From positions 1 to 64,000 of the forward strand of contig NZ_KI271183.1 in assembly GCF_000469345.1 (NCBI RefSeq): a DNA stretch of 64,000 nt, written 5' to 3'. This DNA comes from Eubacterium ramulus ATCC 29099 (GTDB lineage Bacteria > Bacillota > Clostridia > Lachnospirales > Lachnospiraceae). Below the pieces are notes generated by a model. That model was not told where the DNA came from. It made no database searches and saw nothing but the letters and a program-made list of their open reading frames with translations. This document shows positions 45,516-54,237 of the stretch, piece by piece. A program made the translations under genes and the position numbers. Within the stretch, counting starts at the first letter, position 1. Each line of letters begins with the position of its first letter.

Positions 45516-45544
45516 TTGACATCCCAAAATCTGTGCTGTATGAT
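45516..45544 (+). promoter_or_regulatory. Strong sigma-A promoter of the binding-lipoprotein gene
   Basis: A perfect TTGACA (45516-45521) and TATGAT (45539-45544) are separated by 17 bases. Transcription would start near 45551, leaving about 190 bases of untranslated leader. Confidence 0.85.
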
Positions 45545-45550
45545 ACCAGC

Positions 45551-45743
45551 TGGACAATGTCAGCCCTGGAAGTATATCGGAATACTGTTATGCATTTTTA
45601 GCGCCTGCCACCGGCAGATGTTTTTCTGATTTTCACTTCACAGGCATTTTTTATCAGGAGGAAAACTTTGTCAGTGCCACTCTGATGGTTATCAGAAATC
45701 TATCCATGCCGTGGATAAGAACAGAAAGAGAGGGAAATGAAGA
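45551..45743 (+). other. Structured 190-base leader of the lipoprotein gene
   Basis: Small hairpins are visible: CTGCC-ACC-GGCAG followed by ATGTTTTT (about 45605-45625), CTGAT-GGTT-ATCAG, and TATCCA-TGCCG-TGGATA shortly before the ribosome site. I see no TPP riboswitch core, although the gene product belongs to a thiamine-precursor type family. The first hairpin plus T run could be an attenuator. Confidence 0.4.
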
Positions 45744-46823
45744 ATGAAAAAAGATTATTTAAAGAAACTTGCAGCTCTGTCTGTGGCTGCCGCTATGGTA
45801 TTTTCCATGGCTGCCTGCGGAAACACCGGCACAGGCAACAATGCAGGAAATGCTTCTGAAAGTTCTTCCGCTGCTGCGGAAAACACTTCCAAAAAGGATA
45901 ACAAAAAGCTGACAAAAATCACATTCTGCCTGGACGGGACACCGAACACCAACCACACCGGTCTGTATGTGGCACAGCAGTTGGGATACTATGAGCAGGA
46001 AGGTCTGGACGTTCAGATCGTACAGCCGCCAGAGGACGGTGCTGCTCTGATGTGTTCCGCAGGTCAGGCTCAGTTTGCCATTGCGGCACAGGACACTATG
46101 GCAGCATCCCTGGACTCTGATGCTCCGCTTAATATCACAGCTGTTGCTGCTGTATTACAGCATAACACATCCGGCATCATGTCCCGTAAAGGTGACGGCA
46201 TTGATACACCGGCCGGCATGACAGGCAAGACTTACTCCACTTGGGAATCTCCAATCGAGCTTGCTACTCTGGAGACAGTTGTCAACGAGGATGGCGGTGA
46301 TTTCAGCAAAGTAAAACTGATTCCGAACGACATCACAGACGAACCGGCTGCACTGGCTGCTCATCAGACAGATGCCATCTGGGTGTTCTACGGCTGGGGT
46401 GGTATCAACGCAAAACAGGAAAATACAGACTGTGATTTCTTCTTCTTTAAAGATATCAACCCGGTATTTGATTACTACACACCGGTGATCATTGCAAACA
46501 ATACATTCTTACAGGAGCATCCGGATATTGCAAAGAAATTCCTGGAAGCAACACAGAAAGGTTATGAATATGCAATCCAGAATCCGGTAGATGCAGCAAA
46601 CATGCTGCTTGCAGGTGACAACACCGGTTCCCTGAAAGGTTCTGAAGAGCTGGTTCAGGCTTCCCAGCAGTATATTTCCGATCAGTATATTGCAGATGCA
46701 GCCAAATGGGGCTTCATTGATGCAGACCGCTGGAATGCATTTTACAGCTGGCTGGCAGAAAATAATCTGACATCCACAGATCTGACCGGCAAAGGATTTA
46801 CAAACGACTATCTTGGAAATTAA
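45744..46823 (+). CDS. NMT1/THI5-type ABC substrate-binding lipoprotein
   Basis: This is a 359-residue secreted lipoprotein: signal peptide with lipobox MAAC (Cys25), a Ser/Ala/Glu-rich linker, then an NMT1/THI5-like periplasmic-binding fold (about 55-355; FCLDGTPNTNHTGLYVAQQL, PEDGAALMCSAGQAQFAIAA). Members bind pyrimidine precursors of thiamine (ThiY), riboflavin (RibY) or sulfonates. The HTGLYVA region is typical of the pyrimidine/flavin-type group. GAGGG lies about 10 bases before the ATG. Its ABC partners are broken or missing: only a deleted ATPase remnant follows. RibU, a riboflavin ECF component, is encoded nearby on the other strand. Confidence 0.85.
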   Translation: MKKDYLKKLAALSVAAAMVFSMAACGNTGTGNNAGNASESSSAAAENTSKKDNKKLTKITFCLDGTPNTNHTGLYVAQQLGYYEQEGLDVQIVQPPEDGAALMCSAGQAQFAIAAQDTMAASLDSDAPLNITAVAAVLQHNTSGIMSRKGDGIDTPAGMTGKTYSTWESPIELATLETVVNEDGGDFSKVKLIPNDITDEPAALAAHQTDAIWVFYGWGGINAKQENTDCDFFFFKDINPVFDYYTPVIIANNTFLQEHPDIAKKFLEATQKGYEYAIQNPVDAANMLLAGDNTGSLKGSEELVQASQQYISDQYIADAAKWGFIDADRWNAFYSWLAENNLTSTDLTGKGFTNDYLGN

Positions 46824-46824
46824 A

Positions 46825-47010
46825 ATGGCATTATTAAAAGCAGAACATATTACAAAAACATATAATCAGTGCACAATCCTCAAAGACATCAACATTGAAC
46901 TGCATCAGAAGGACGAGATCGTAATTCATGAACAGAAACCAAGGCCTGACGATTTCTATCTGACGGAAACGTTTCTGAATTACAAACGCGACATTATCAG
47001 TCGACTTTAG
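46825..47010 (+). pseudogene. Internally deleted ABC transporter ATPase
   Basis: A 61-codon frame joins the first 32 or so residues of a SsuB/TauB/ThiZ-like ATPase (LLKAEHITKTYNQCTILKDI up to DEIV) to what looks like its last 28 (HEQKPRPDDFYLTETFLNYK...). The PRP-D...FL.YK pattern is usual at the end of such ATPases. About 200 residues, including Walker A, signature and Walker B, are missing at about 46920. It starts 1 base after the lipoprotein stop. No permease gene follows. It cannot encode a working ATPase. Confidence 0.75.
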
Positions 47011-47038
47011 TTTTTATTTCTTTGTATTTAAAAGTTGA

Positions 47039-47100
47039 AAACGGAAACCAACGCAGACACGAAGCATTTTCCTGTCGTCTGCGTTGGTTTCCGTTTTTTT
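47039..47100 (+). terminator. Very strong terminator after the deleted ABC operon
   Basis: AAACGGAAACCAACGCAGAC (47039-47058) is perfectly complementary to 47077-47096, a 20-bp stem, followed by T7. It ends the plus-strand unit and also lies behind the convergent metY gene. Confidence 0.95.
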
Positions 47101-47187
47101 CATCAGTAGGAACGTATATATCAAATGTTATAAGATAACATCACTGTGTCCGGTTTCTTTTATTTCGTTCAGTTCCATTATATCCGT

Positions 47188-48471
47188 TTAGATGGCATCC
47201 AGAGCCTGTGCGAGATCTGCAATCAGGTCTTCCTTGTCTTCGAGACCACAGGACATCCGCACCAGTCCCGCCGGAATTCCGGCTGCCTCCAGCTGCTCAT
47301 CTGTCATCTGGCGGTGTGTAGATGTCGCCGGATTCAGACAGCAGGTTCTTGCATCAGCCACATGTGTCTCGATGGCTGCCAGTTTCAGATGCTTCATAAA
47401 TTTTTCTGCTGCTGCACGGCCGCCTTCCAGTTCAAAGGATACGACACCACAGCCACCCTTCGGCAGATATTTCTGTGCCAGTTCATAGTATTTGTCTCCC
47501 GGAAGTCCACTGTATGTTACACGCACTACCTTTGGATGGTTTGACAGAAATTCTGCCACAGCCTGTCCGTTTTCCACATGACGCGGCATACGCACATGCA
47601 GGGATTCCAGACCGAGATTCAGATAAAATGCATGCTGCGGAGACTGGATGCTTCCCAGGTCACGCATCAGCTGTGCCGTACATTTTGTGATAAACGCTCC
47701 AGCCTGTCCGAATTTTTCTGCATAAGTGATTCCATGATAAGATTCATCCGGTGTGCAAAGTCCCGGGAATTTGTCCGCATGTGCCATCCAGTCAAAATTA
47801 CCGGAATCTACGATGGCTCCACCTACTGCAGCACCGTGCCCGTCCATATATTTTGTCGTGGAATGAGTTACAATATCTGCCCCCCATTTGAACGGATTAC
47901 AGTTTACCGGTGTCGGGAACGTATTATCCACGATCAGCGGCACTCCATGTGCATGTGCTGCTTTTGCAAATTTTTCGATATCCAGAACTGTCAGTGCCGG
48001 GTTTGCAATCGTCTCACCAAATACAACTCTTGTATTATCCCGAAATGCTGCATTCAGTTCTTCTTCTGTGCAGTCCGGTGCTACGAATGTCGCTGTAATC
48101 CCCATTTTTTTCATTGTCACTTCGATCAGATTGAACGTTCCTCCATAAATAGCGGAAGACGCTACAATGTGGCTGCCACACTCGCACACATTAAATAGTG
48201 CGAAAAAGTTTGCTGCCTGTCCGGAAGATGTCAGCATTGCTGCGGTTCCACCTTCCATCTCTGCGATTTTTGCTGCTACCGTGTCATTGGTCGGATTCTG
48301 CAGACGGGTGTAGAAGTACCCGGTATCTTCCAGATCAAATAATCTGCCCATTGCCTCACTGGTTTCATAGCGGAAGGTGGTGGACTGAACGATCGGAATC
48401 TGTCTCGGCTCACCGTTTTCCGGACGATATCCCCCCTGTACACAAGTTGTGTCTAATCTGTACTTACTCAT
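47188..48471 (-). CDS. metY: O-acetylhomoserine aminocarboxypropyltransferase (MetY)
   Basis: This is a 427-residue Cys/Met-metabolism PLP enzyme making homocysteine from O-acetylhomoserine and sulfide. The PLP lysine is in THSTTKYMDGHGAAVGG. Other family stretches are FYTRLQNPTNDTVAAKIAEM, SSGQAANFFAL and the C-terminal LVRMSCGLED. The length and the early TTCVQGGYRPE favour MetY over the shorter MetB/MetC. AAAGGAG precedes ATG 48471, 27 bases after the ribU stop, so it is probably the last gene of a unit with ribU and the ABC1 kinase gene. No S-box or T-box leader is present. Confidence 0.92.
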   Translation of the reverse strand: MSKYRLDTTCVQGGYRPENGEPRQIPIVQSTTFRYETSEAMGRLFDLEDTGYFYTRLQNPTNDTVAAKIAEMEGGTAAMLTSSGQAANFFALFNVCECGSHIVASSAIYGGTFNLIEVTMKKMGITATFVAPDCTEEELNAAFRDNTRVVFGETIANPALTVLDIEKFAKAAHAHGVPLIVDNTFPTPVNCNPFKWGADIVTHSTTKYMDGHGAAVGGAIVDSGNFDWMAHADKFPGLCTPDESYHGITYAEKFGQAGAFITKCTAQLMRDLGSIQSPQHAFYLNLGLESLHVRMPRHVENGQAVAEFLSNHPKVVRVTYSGLPGDKYYELAQKYLPKGGCGVVSFELEGGRAAAEKFMKHLKLAAIETHVADARTCCLNPATSTHRQMTDEQLEAAGIPAGLVRMSCGLEDKEDLIADLAQALDAI

Positions 48472-48498
48472 TTTTTTGTTCTCCTTTTTCTATACTGT

Positions 48499-49113
48499 TT
48501 ATTCGCTGCGTTTGTTCATCGTCAGGATCGGTACCAGATGATTGTATACCAAAAACGTAATGACCACGCTGATCATCGCCTTTACAAAAGTAAATGGCAT
48601 ATTGAAGACGATCAGACTTTGCAAGATGCTTTTTACTCCCGGAAAGATTGCCTGATAAGCGGCCAGGATCGTGTCTGCCGGCATGAAATTATAATATACC
48701 GGATAAACCACAAAATAGTTCGATACCACACTGACTAAAGCCATTAAAATGGCACCCAGGACTGCTCCTCCACAGGCACTCTTTTTTGATTTCTTTTTCT
48801 TATATAATAATCCTGCCGGCAGGATAAATACTGCATTCAGAATAAAATTTGACAGTTCTCCGACTCCACCGGTAGATGTGACAGTCAGATGAAGCAGATT
48901 TTTGATCAGTGCGATGATAATACCACCTGCCGGACCAACTGCGAGACTTCCGATCAGTGCCGGGAAATCAGACAGATCCATTTTAATAAATACCGGCATC
49001 AGCGGAACACTGAATTCCATAAACATCAGTAAATAGGCGATTGCAGACAATACGCCCACGATCGCCATTTTCGCAATATTGGATTTTGCCGGTTTATTTG
49101 CTTTTGTTTTCAT
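48499..49113 (-). CDS. ribU: RibU-like riboflavin ECF transporter S component
   Basis: This is a 204-residue membrane protein with about six helices, the substrate-binding component of an energy-coupling-factor importer for riboflavin. The typical RibU opening is AIVGVLSAIAYLLMFMEFSVPLMP, followed by MDLSDFPALIGSLAVGPAGG, and near the end FNMPFTFVKAMISVVITF. The ATPases and EcfT must be supplied from elsewhere. No FMN riboswitch precedes it; it lies 22 bases after the ABC1 kinase gene. Substrate specificity rests on similarity to known RibU. Confidence 0.88.
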   Translation of the reverse strand: MKTKANKPAKSNIAKMAIVGVLSAIAYLLMFMEFSVPLMPVFIKMDLSDFPALIGSLAVGPAGGIIIALIKNLLHLTVTSTGGVGELSNFILNAVFILPAGLLYKKKKSKKSACGGAVLGAILMALVSVVSNYFVVYPVYYNFMPADTILAAYQAIFPGVKSILQSLIVFNMPFTFVKAMISVVITFLVYNHLVPILTMNKRSE

Positions 49114-49135
49114 AACTTATAAATCTCTTTTCTCT

Positions 49136-50722
49136 CTATCGTTTTTTCTTTTTGGACCGAATATGACTGATAAACACCAGCGCAGTAAAAATAATGGCGA
49201 GGAAATAACCGATTGCGCCTAATGCCGGTATTCCCAGCAGTTTCGGTTCCATATTTGTGGTGCATATAATACTGGAACTGATCAGCAATGCCATGATCAG
49301 AAATCCCATAACCAGGCGCCGCACCAGTGCATTCAGCATCAGCGTCAGATCATCTGTGGCATGCAGATCCAGATTGATACTGGTCTGCCCATGCATATAA
49401 CTGCGCAGCAGATCGGAAATATAGGACGGGATCTTAATCCCCTTCTGCAATGCCTGCCACACTTCCTTCGCACCAATGTGCAGTTCCTCTTTCATATTAG
49501 AAGTGGAAAACCGGTTTCCTGACATCCGTGCCGCCGCCACCTGCACCACATTGATATCCGGGGCGATTTCTGCAATGACACCCTCTATGGTTGTCAACCC
49601 GCGTACGAGCATGGTCAGACTGTGAGGCATGGATACTCTGTTTTCTTTCATAATATCCATCAGATCCTGCATCAGCGTTCCCATATTCAGTCCGCCAAAA
49701 TTTGCATTGCCATATTTGGTCAGCCAGTCTCCGATATCCGAATACAGCAGTTTCTGATCCGGCTTGTCATGAAAATCTCCCAGTGAAAGTACGGCTTCCA
49801 CGATCAGACTCACATCATTCGTAGCCACTCCTTTGATCACTTTTCCTAACAACACCTGATCACGCTGGGAAAACCGCCCCATCATCCCCATGTCGATCCA
49901 GACAATTTTTCCGTCCCGGATACGCATGTTACCCGGATGTGGATCCGCATGGAAAAATCCGTCTTCCATTATCTGTTTCACATAGTTGTCTGCCATTTTA
50001 GAGCCGATCTCACACAAATCATAGCCCGCTTCCAGCAGTTTTTCTTTTTCATCCACTCCGATACCGTCAATGTACTCCATCACCAGCACCTGGGTGGTCG
50101 TATATTCCCGATACAGCATCGGGCTTGTGACAAATGCCACATTTTTGTTCAGTCGCGCAAACTCTTCCATGTTCGCAGCTTCTGCCAGGAAGTTCATCTC
50201 ATCCTGCGCTACTACCCACATTTCATCCAGCACCTGATTCATATCCACCAGACCGGCCATATTGATTGGCGGCATCAGTTTGACAGCCCGATGCAAAAAT
50301 GCGATGTCCCGGGACATGGTCTCGTAAATGCCCTTGCGTTGCACTTTTACTACTACTGTCTCACCGCTTTTCAACTTTGCTTTATGCACCTGTGCAATGG
50401 ATGCCGAACCGATAGGAGTTTCCTGAATTTCTTCAAACACGTCCTCCAGCTTCGTACCGTAAGCATGCTCAATGACCTCACGGACTTCTGAAAATGGCAT
50501 CGGTGTCACTTCCGATCTCAGACGCATAAATTCGTCACAGATTTTTTTCGGAAAAATATCAGAGCGCATGGACATAATCTGGCCCAGCTTAATATAAGTT
50601 GGGCCAAGATCCTCCAGGATAAGGCGCAGCTTTTCCGGCGTTACCCCCCTGGCAATTTGATGTTTGTGTATGACTGAAATTATTTCCCGTAAACGGGTTC
50701 CGTTTGATTCTTTTTCACTCAT
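49136..50722 (-). CDS. ABC1/UbiB-family atypical kinase
   Basis: This is a 528-residue ABC1/UbiB/AarF-family protein. Motifs are the KxGQ element in YIKLGQIMSMRSD (about 45-56), the Ala-rich nucleotide loop GSASIAQVH, catalytic HADPHPGN and metal-binding IDMGMMG. Two membrane helices close the C terminus (about 465-485 and 497-518). The family works in quinone or isoprenoid-lipid metabolism, acting as an ATPase rather than a classical kinase; the Firmicute role is unclear. A phasin-like gene precedes it by 42 bases, a pairing common for this family. Confidence 0.9.
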   Translation of the reverse strand: MSEKESNGTRLREIISVIHKHQIARGVTPEKLRLILEDLGPTYIKLGQIMSMRSDIFPKKICDEFMRLRSEVTPMPFSEVREVIEHAYGTKLEDVFEEIQETPIGSASIAQVHKAKLKSGETVVVKVQRKGIYETMSRDIAFLHRAVKLMPPINMAGLVDMNQVLDEMWVVAQDEMNFLAEAANMEEFARLNKNVAFVTSPMLYREYTTTQVLVMEYIDGIGVDEKEKLLEAGYDLCEIGSKMADNYVKQIMEDGFFHADPHPGNMRIRDGKIVWIDMGMMGRFSQRDQVLLGKVIKGVATNDVSLIVEAVLSLGDFHDKPDQKLLYSDIGDWLTKYGNANFGGLNMGTLMQDLMDIMKENRVSMPHSLTMLVRGLTTIEGVIAEIAPDINVVQVAAARMSGNRFSTSNMKEELHIGAKEVWQALQKGIKIPSYISDLLRSYMHGQTSINLDLHATDDLTLMLNALVRRLVMGFLIMALLISSSIICTTNMEPKLLGIPALGAIGYFLAIIFTALVFISHIRSKKKKR

Positions 50723-50764
50723 ATTTTCCTATTATCTATTCCAGTAAAGCTGTCAAAACAGTCT

Positions 50765-51085
50765 CTACACTTCGTCCGGTGCTTCCTCTTCATCATCCTG
50801 CGCCGCATCCGCAGCTTCTTTCTGGGCAATTGCGTCTTTCAGAGCTGCGATCTGCTCCGGGGACATTCCTTTTAATACATCAGCCGGATCTTTTTCTTCG
50901 TCTTTTTTGAATGTCTGTTTTACATTATGCTTTAACTCCTCATTGAGCACTTTTCCCTGCTCAACCGTCAGTTCGCCTTTTTTAACCAGATCATCCAGAA
51001 TTTCTTTGGATTTTTCTGCAGTCGTAGCTGCTGCGCCAATACCTGCCAATAAGATTTTTTTCATGCTGTCACTAATTTTTTCCAT
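50765..51085 (-). CDS. Small phasin/PhaF-like helical protein
   Basis: This is a 106-residue soluble, mostly helical protein: a hydrophobic start (KKILLAGIGAAATTAEKSKE), an amphipathic coiled-coil part (EILDDLVKKGELTVEQGKVL) and a very acidic tail. It resembles the PhaF/phasin-like small proteins encoded beside ABC1 kinases. AAAGGAG about 9 bases before ATG 51085 sets the start. A function in lipid or membrane-surface binding is a guess from family and amphipathicity. Confidence 0.7.
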   Translation of the reverse strand: MEKISDSMKKILLAGIGAAATTAEKSKEILDDLVKKGELTVEQGKVLNEELKHNVKQTFKKDEEKDPADVLKGMSPEQIAALKDAIAQKEAADAAQDDEEEAPDEV

Positions 51086-51245
51086 AATGAAATTCTCCTT
51101 TCTATCATACCTGCGGAACATCCCGCAACGTATCTTTTGATCCTAGAACAAAAGTATACACCAGATACTGTTATTTTGCACCTGTTTTATCTTATTTTTT
51201 TGTGATGGGTCAGCCCTGTTACTGTTCTCACGTAACACTGCAACG

Positions 51246-52355
51246 TTACTTCTGCATCTCGTATCCATAATGTTCAAAATAAAATCCGAGTTTTGCATTG
51301 ATCTTATCCCGCAGCCGCGGTGTCAGTTCAAATTTGTTCTTTTTGTAATTCTTCTGACTCTCCAGATATGCGTCAAAGTAAGGTTTTGCCTCCTCAAATC
51401 CGTCAATCCCCAGATGTTCATAGATCAGCTTTACATATCCCTTCGGATCCTTGCAGAAATCCTCATATTTGATATCGATATGATCCTGCGGCGGCATTTC
51501 TTCCAGTTCCCGGAAAGCTTTCTTATAAATTCGTTCAAACAGATCAATCGTCACGTCCTCGATCACTTCATATGGTGCCGGATCATTCAGGCAGAACAGC
51601 CCCATCTCCTTGGTAAACATATTGATGGTGGACATGACAACCGTGTACGGATTTCGGTAAATATTGATGAATTTTGCACCCGGATAGCAGCGCTTCAGAG
51701 CACCGATCCTGCAGGTATTCTCCGGGCTTTTCAGTAAAAGCTGTCTGCCGCCATACAGATATGTGACCTTCTTCAGAATGTAATCATAGGCTTTGCGCCA
51801 TTCCTGCTGCCGCTTTTCATCCTGTTCATCAATAAAAGCTGTCTCAATGTATTTGACACCATTGCCGCCATCCGGGAATACCAGCATATGGCTGATGGCC
51901 TGCGTAGAAATCGTTGCCTGGGCAAATACTTCCTCCATCGGAAGATCCAGTGTATATTCCAGATTATCCATCGGCCGCGCTCCCTGCAGCAGTTTTTTCT
52001 GAGCTTTTGCAAGGATTCCTTTCATGAAAATACAATTGCTGAACGTCACGGTACGCACCGGATCAAACCATCCAAACTGTGGATCCCTGGTCAGCAGATT
52101 CTGTAAAAATGTCGTTCCAGAACGCCAGTAACCAACGATATATACCGGATCTTTTTTTATCTTTGTCCGCTTGATTGGAACATAAAACACCAGCCATTCC
52201 AGAAATGCCGGAATTGCCAGAATGGAAGAAACCGCCGTGATCAGCCGCACCTGGCCTTTATTTTCCTCTGTGATCGGATTGCTTCGCTTCAGGCGGATCC
52301 AGTTGTCTAACCGGCAGCCCATCAGATTGTGTGATAGATTGATCTTTTTTCCCAT
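51246..52355 (-). CDS. PAPS-dependent sulfotransferase family protein
   Basis: This is a 369-residue sulfotransferase-fold protein. The 5'-phosphosulfate loop is VGYWRSGTTFLQNLLTRDP (about 75-90), and the 3'-phosphate strand and helix are FINIYRNPYTVVMSTINMF; later IKYEDFCKDP is also typical. A hydrophobic N-terminal stretch (about 45-65) suggests membrane association. Such enzymes move sulfate from PAPS to an alcohol or amine; the acceptor is unknown. It is encoded 21 bases after the transglutaminase-like lipoprotein. AAGGAAG supports ATG 52355 over an overlapping GTG at 52367. No PAPS-making genes are in the window. Confidence 0.82.
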   Translation of the reverse strand: MGKKINLSHNLMGCRLDNWIRLKRSNPITEENKGQVRLITAVSSILAIPAFLEWLVFYVPIKRTKIKKDPVYIVGYWRSGTTFLQNLLTRDPQFGWFDPVRTVTFSNCIFMKGILAKAQKKLLQGARPMDNLEYTLDLPMEEVFAQATISTQAISHMLVFPDGGNGVKYIETAFIDEQDEKRQQEWRKAYDYILKKVTYLYGGRQLLLKSPENTCRIGALKRCYPGAKFINIYRNPYTVVMSTINMFTKEMGLFCLNDPAPYEVIEDVTIDLFERIYKKAFRELEEMPPQDHIDIKYEDFCKDPKGYVKLIYEHLGIDGFEEAKPYFDAYLESQKNYKKNKFELTPRLRDKINAKLGFYFEHYGYEMQK

Positions 52356-52376
52356 AGTATCTTGCACTTCCTTTTT

Positions 52377-53555
52377 CTAATAATCATATACAATGAAAAG
52401 AACACAGCCCTCGATATCTTCCATATAATGAAAACTCTGAAGTCCCGGACAGTATTTTGCGATTCCGTATTCTTCCACAAAATACTGCATGGCCTGTTCA
52501 TACAGATCTACACTGGCAAATTTTACCTGCATCATTTCTTCTCTGTTATTATATGCAGTTCCAAACAAAGCCCCGATGACATCCTGATTCCATTCGGTAA
52601 TATAACGGCCTTCGTGCACATAATAATTATCTTTTACCGCTGTACATTCCGGCAGCGGAATCCTGCTGTCCGGTGTATGGGACTGCATAATATCTGCTGT
52701 GGTAGCCCCGAAATAATTGTAGTCCACATATTTGGAAAGCACAGATTCTTTCTGTTCCGACTGTCGGGACAGATACTGGGAATTGCCCCAGGTAGTATCC
52801 ATATAATAATATGCTCCGTCCAGCTGCACCAGATTCCATGCATGCGGTCCGTCACTGACATTTCCGATGACTGTCGTACAGGAAACCCCCAGTTTTTCCA
52901 GCAGATACTGCGTCGCATAGGCATATCCCTGACAAATGGTTTCATGATTCAGAAAAACACTGATGATGTTCTGGTTATCTGCGGAATCTTCCACATAATC
53001 CACTTCGTCGATGAGCTTTTCAAACACATAAAGCGCTTTTTCATAATCACTGCCTTCTTTCGGTGCATCCGCCAGCATCCGGTCCGCTTCCTTATCAATC
53101 GCCTTCTGTGTCTTCTTCTGTTCTTCCGCTGTCATGCTGTATTCCGGGGTGATTTCAATGGCTGTGATCTCATCATCCCTGCTGTATGTCACATAGGAAA
53201 ACTGCTTCAGCCAGAACAGATCACAGTAATCATACCGCACCGCCAGATATGCAAGCTCCATCTGCTCCACATCCGTGGTAGCAATCTGTACTTCCTTTTT
53301 TCGATGTACGATCGCATATAAGATTTCGTCATATACAAGTTTCGTCGCATCATCCAATGTGCTGTATGCATATTTGTCCTGCGAAACCGTCTTTACCTGC
53401 AGCGGATTGTTCCCGGTAACCATTTTTTCCACCCGGTCTGCCACTTCCGTCATATCCGTTTTTTTGCCTCCGCAGCTTCCAAGCACCAGTACCATACAGC
53501 TGATGAGCAGCACAATGCCCATCCGTCTGTAAACACACATTTTTTTCTTTCTCAC
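52377..53555 (-). CDS. Transglutaminase-like lipoprotein
   Basis: This is a 392-residue exported lipoprotein: basic N terminus, hydrophobic segment, and lipobox LGSC (Cys28). The C-terminal half holds a transglutaminase/cysteine-protease core with Cys in ETICQGYA, His in GPHAWNLV and Asp in YYMDTTWG, the complete triad. Such proteins crosslink or cleave peptides at the cell surface. The reading starts at a GTG (53555) with an in-frame ATG five codons later; no clear ribosome site separates them. It is the first gene of a two-gene unit with the sulfotransferase. Confidence 0.85.
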   Translation of the reverse strand: MRKKKMCVYRRMGIVLLISCMVLVLGSCGGKKTDMTEVADRVEKMVTGNNPLQVKTVSQDKYAYSTLDDATKLVYDEILYAIVHRKKEVQIATTDVEQMELAYLAVRYDYCDLFWLKQFSYVTYSRDDEITAIEITPEYSMTAEEQKKTQKAIDKEADRMLADAPKEGSDYEKALYVFEKLIDEVDYVEDSADNQNIISVFLNHETICQGYAYATQYLLEKLGVSCTTVIGNVSDGPHAWNLVQLDGAYYYMDTTWGNSQYLSRQSEQKESVLSKYVDYNYFGATTADIMQSHTPDSRIPLPECTAVKDNYYVHEGRYITEWNQDVIGALFGTAYNNREEMMQVKFASVDLYEQAMQYFVEEYGIAKYCPGLQSFHYMEDIEGCVLFIVYDY

Positions 53556-53730
53556 TCAGTTGTCCCCGTTCTTTCTATCATAGACAGCACAGACACTCAC
53601 GATGTTCATACGCACCATGAGTGAACTGTACCCCATCTTTGTTATTGCTTTTTTTTCTGTTCACTTTTATAATAGATCTTAAATGGTTATCATACCACAA
53701 TCATACATTTTTGTGAACAGGAGATTCCGC

Positions 53731-54237
53731 ATGATTGCATTGAAAATCACCGAGATCGGTACTTTTATCAATAAACTGTTAAAGGACGGCATGTGTGACC
53801 ATTTTCTGCTTCAGGAAGCAGTGATCACCCAGGCTGCCACTTATACCATCGATGGCTCGTTCCATCCGGATTACTATGAACCGGAAGAACTGGACACGCT
53901 GCATCTACAGGATCTGTCCTACCTTCCGTTTTCCCTGCTGCGGCCGAGCTGCCTGAAAATAATGCAGGGCAAAAAGAAACCCTTGTTTTTTAAGTTCGTA
54001 TTTCTGCTTTCCCCGGAAAACCAGGAAAAGACTATCACACGTTCCGGCACCGATTTTACATCCAAAGACATCAGCGGTATGTATGTGCATTTCACTTATA
54101 AAAATGAAGTGCTGACCTGTACCACAGGTATATCCTACCGGCTGTTTTCCCTGGACAAGTCTTTGGAACAGGAATGGGACCGGCTCGTTCAGGTATTTCT
54201 GCGTCAAAATGGCATCGCTGCGGAATCGGTCAGCTGA
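53731..54237 (+). CDS. DUF5721-like protein of unknown function
   Basis: This is a 168-residue soluble protein with no catalytic motif I recognise. It opens MIALKITEIGTFINKLL, contains HFLLQEAVITQAATYTIDG, and has a YxPEELDTL loop. It resembles the uncharacterised Clostridial DUF5721 family; that name is from memory. AGGAG lies 7 bases before ATG 53731. The 3' end overlaps the convergent lspA gene by 8 bases. Confidence 0.7.
   Translation: MIALKITEIGTFINKLLKDGMCDHFLLQEAVITQAATYTIDGSFHPDYYEPEELDTLHLQDLSYLPFSLLRPSCLKIMQGKKKPLFFKFVFLLSPENQEKTITRSGTDFTSKDISGMYVHFTYKNEVLTCTTGISYRLFSLDKSLEQEWDRLVQVFLRQNGIAAESVS

Larger units (their letters stand above)
45221..45743. other. 523-base divergent regulatory region
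   Basis: This region lies between the polysaccharide operon (minus) and the binding-lipoprotein gene (plus). It holds inverted repeats at 45285-45299 and 45318-45388, a near-consensus plus-strand promoter at 45516-45544, and a leader of about 190 bases before the lipoprotein gene. No coding sequence is supported. Confidence 0.8.

Noticed and set aside
45551-45743. TPP riboswitch upstream of the NMT1/THI5-type gene
   Set aside because: The CUGAGA and ACCUGAUCUGG-type core elements are absent; the leader is reported only as structured.
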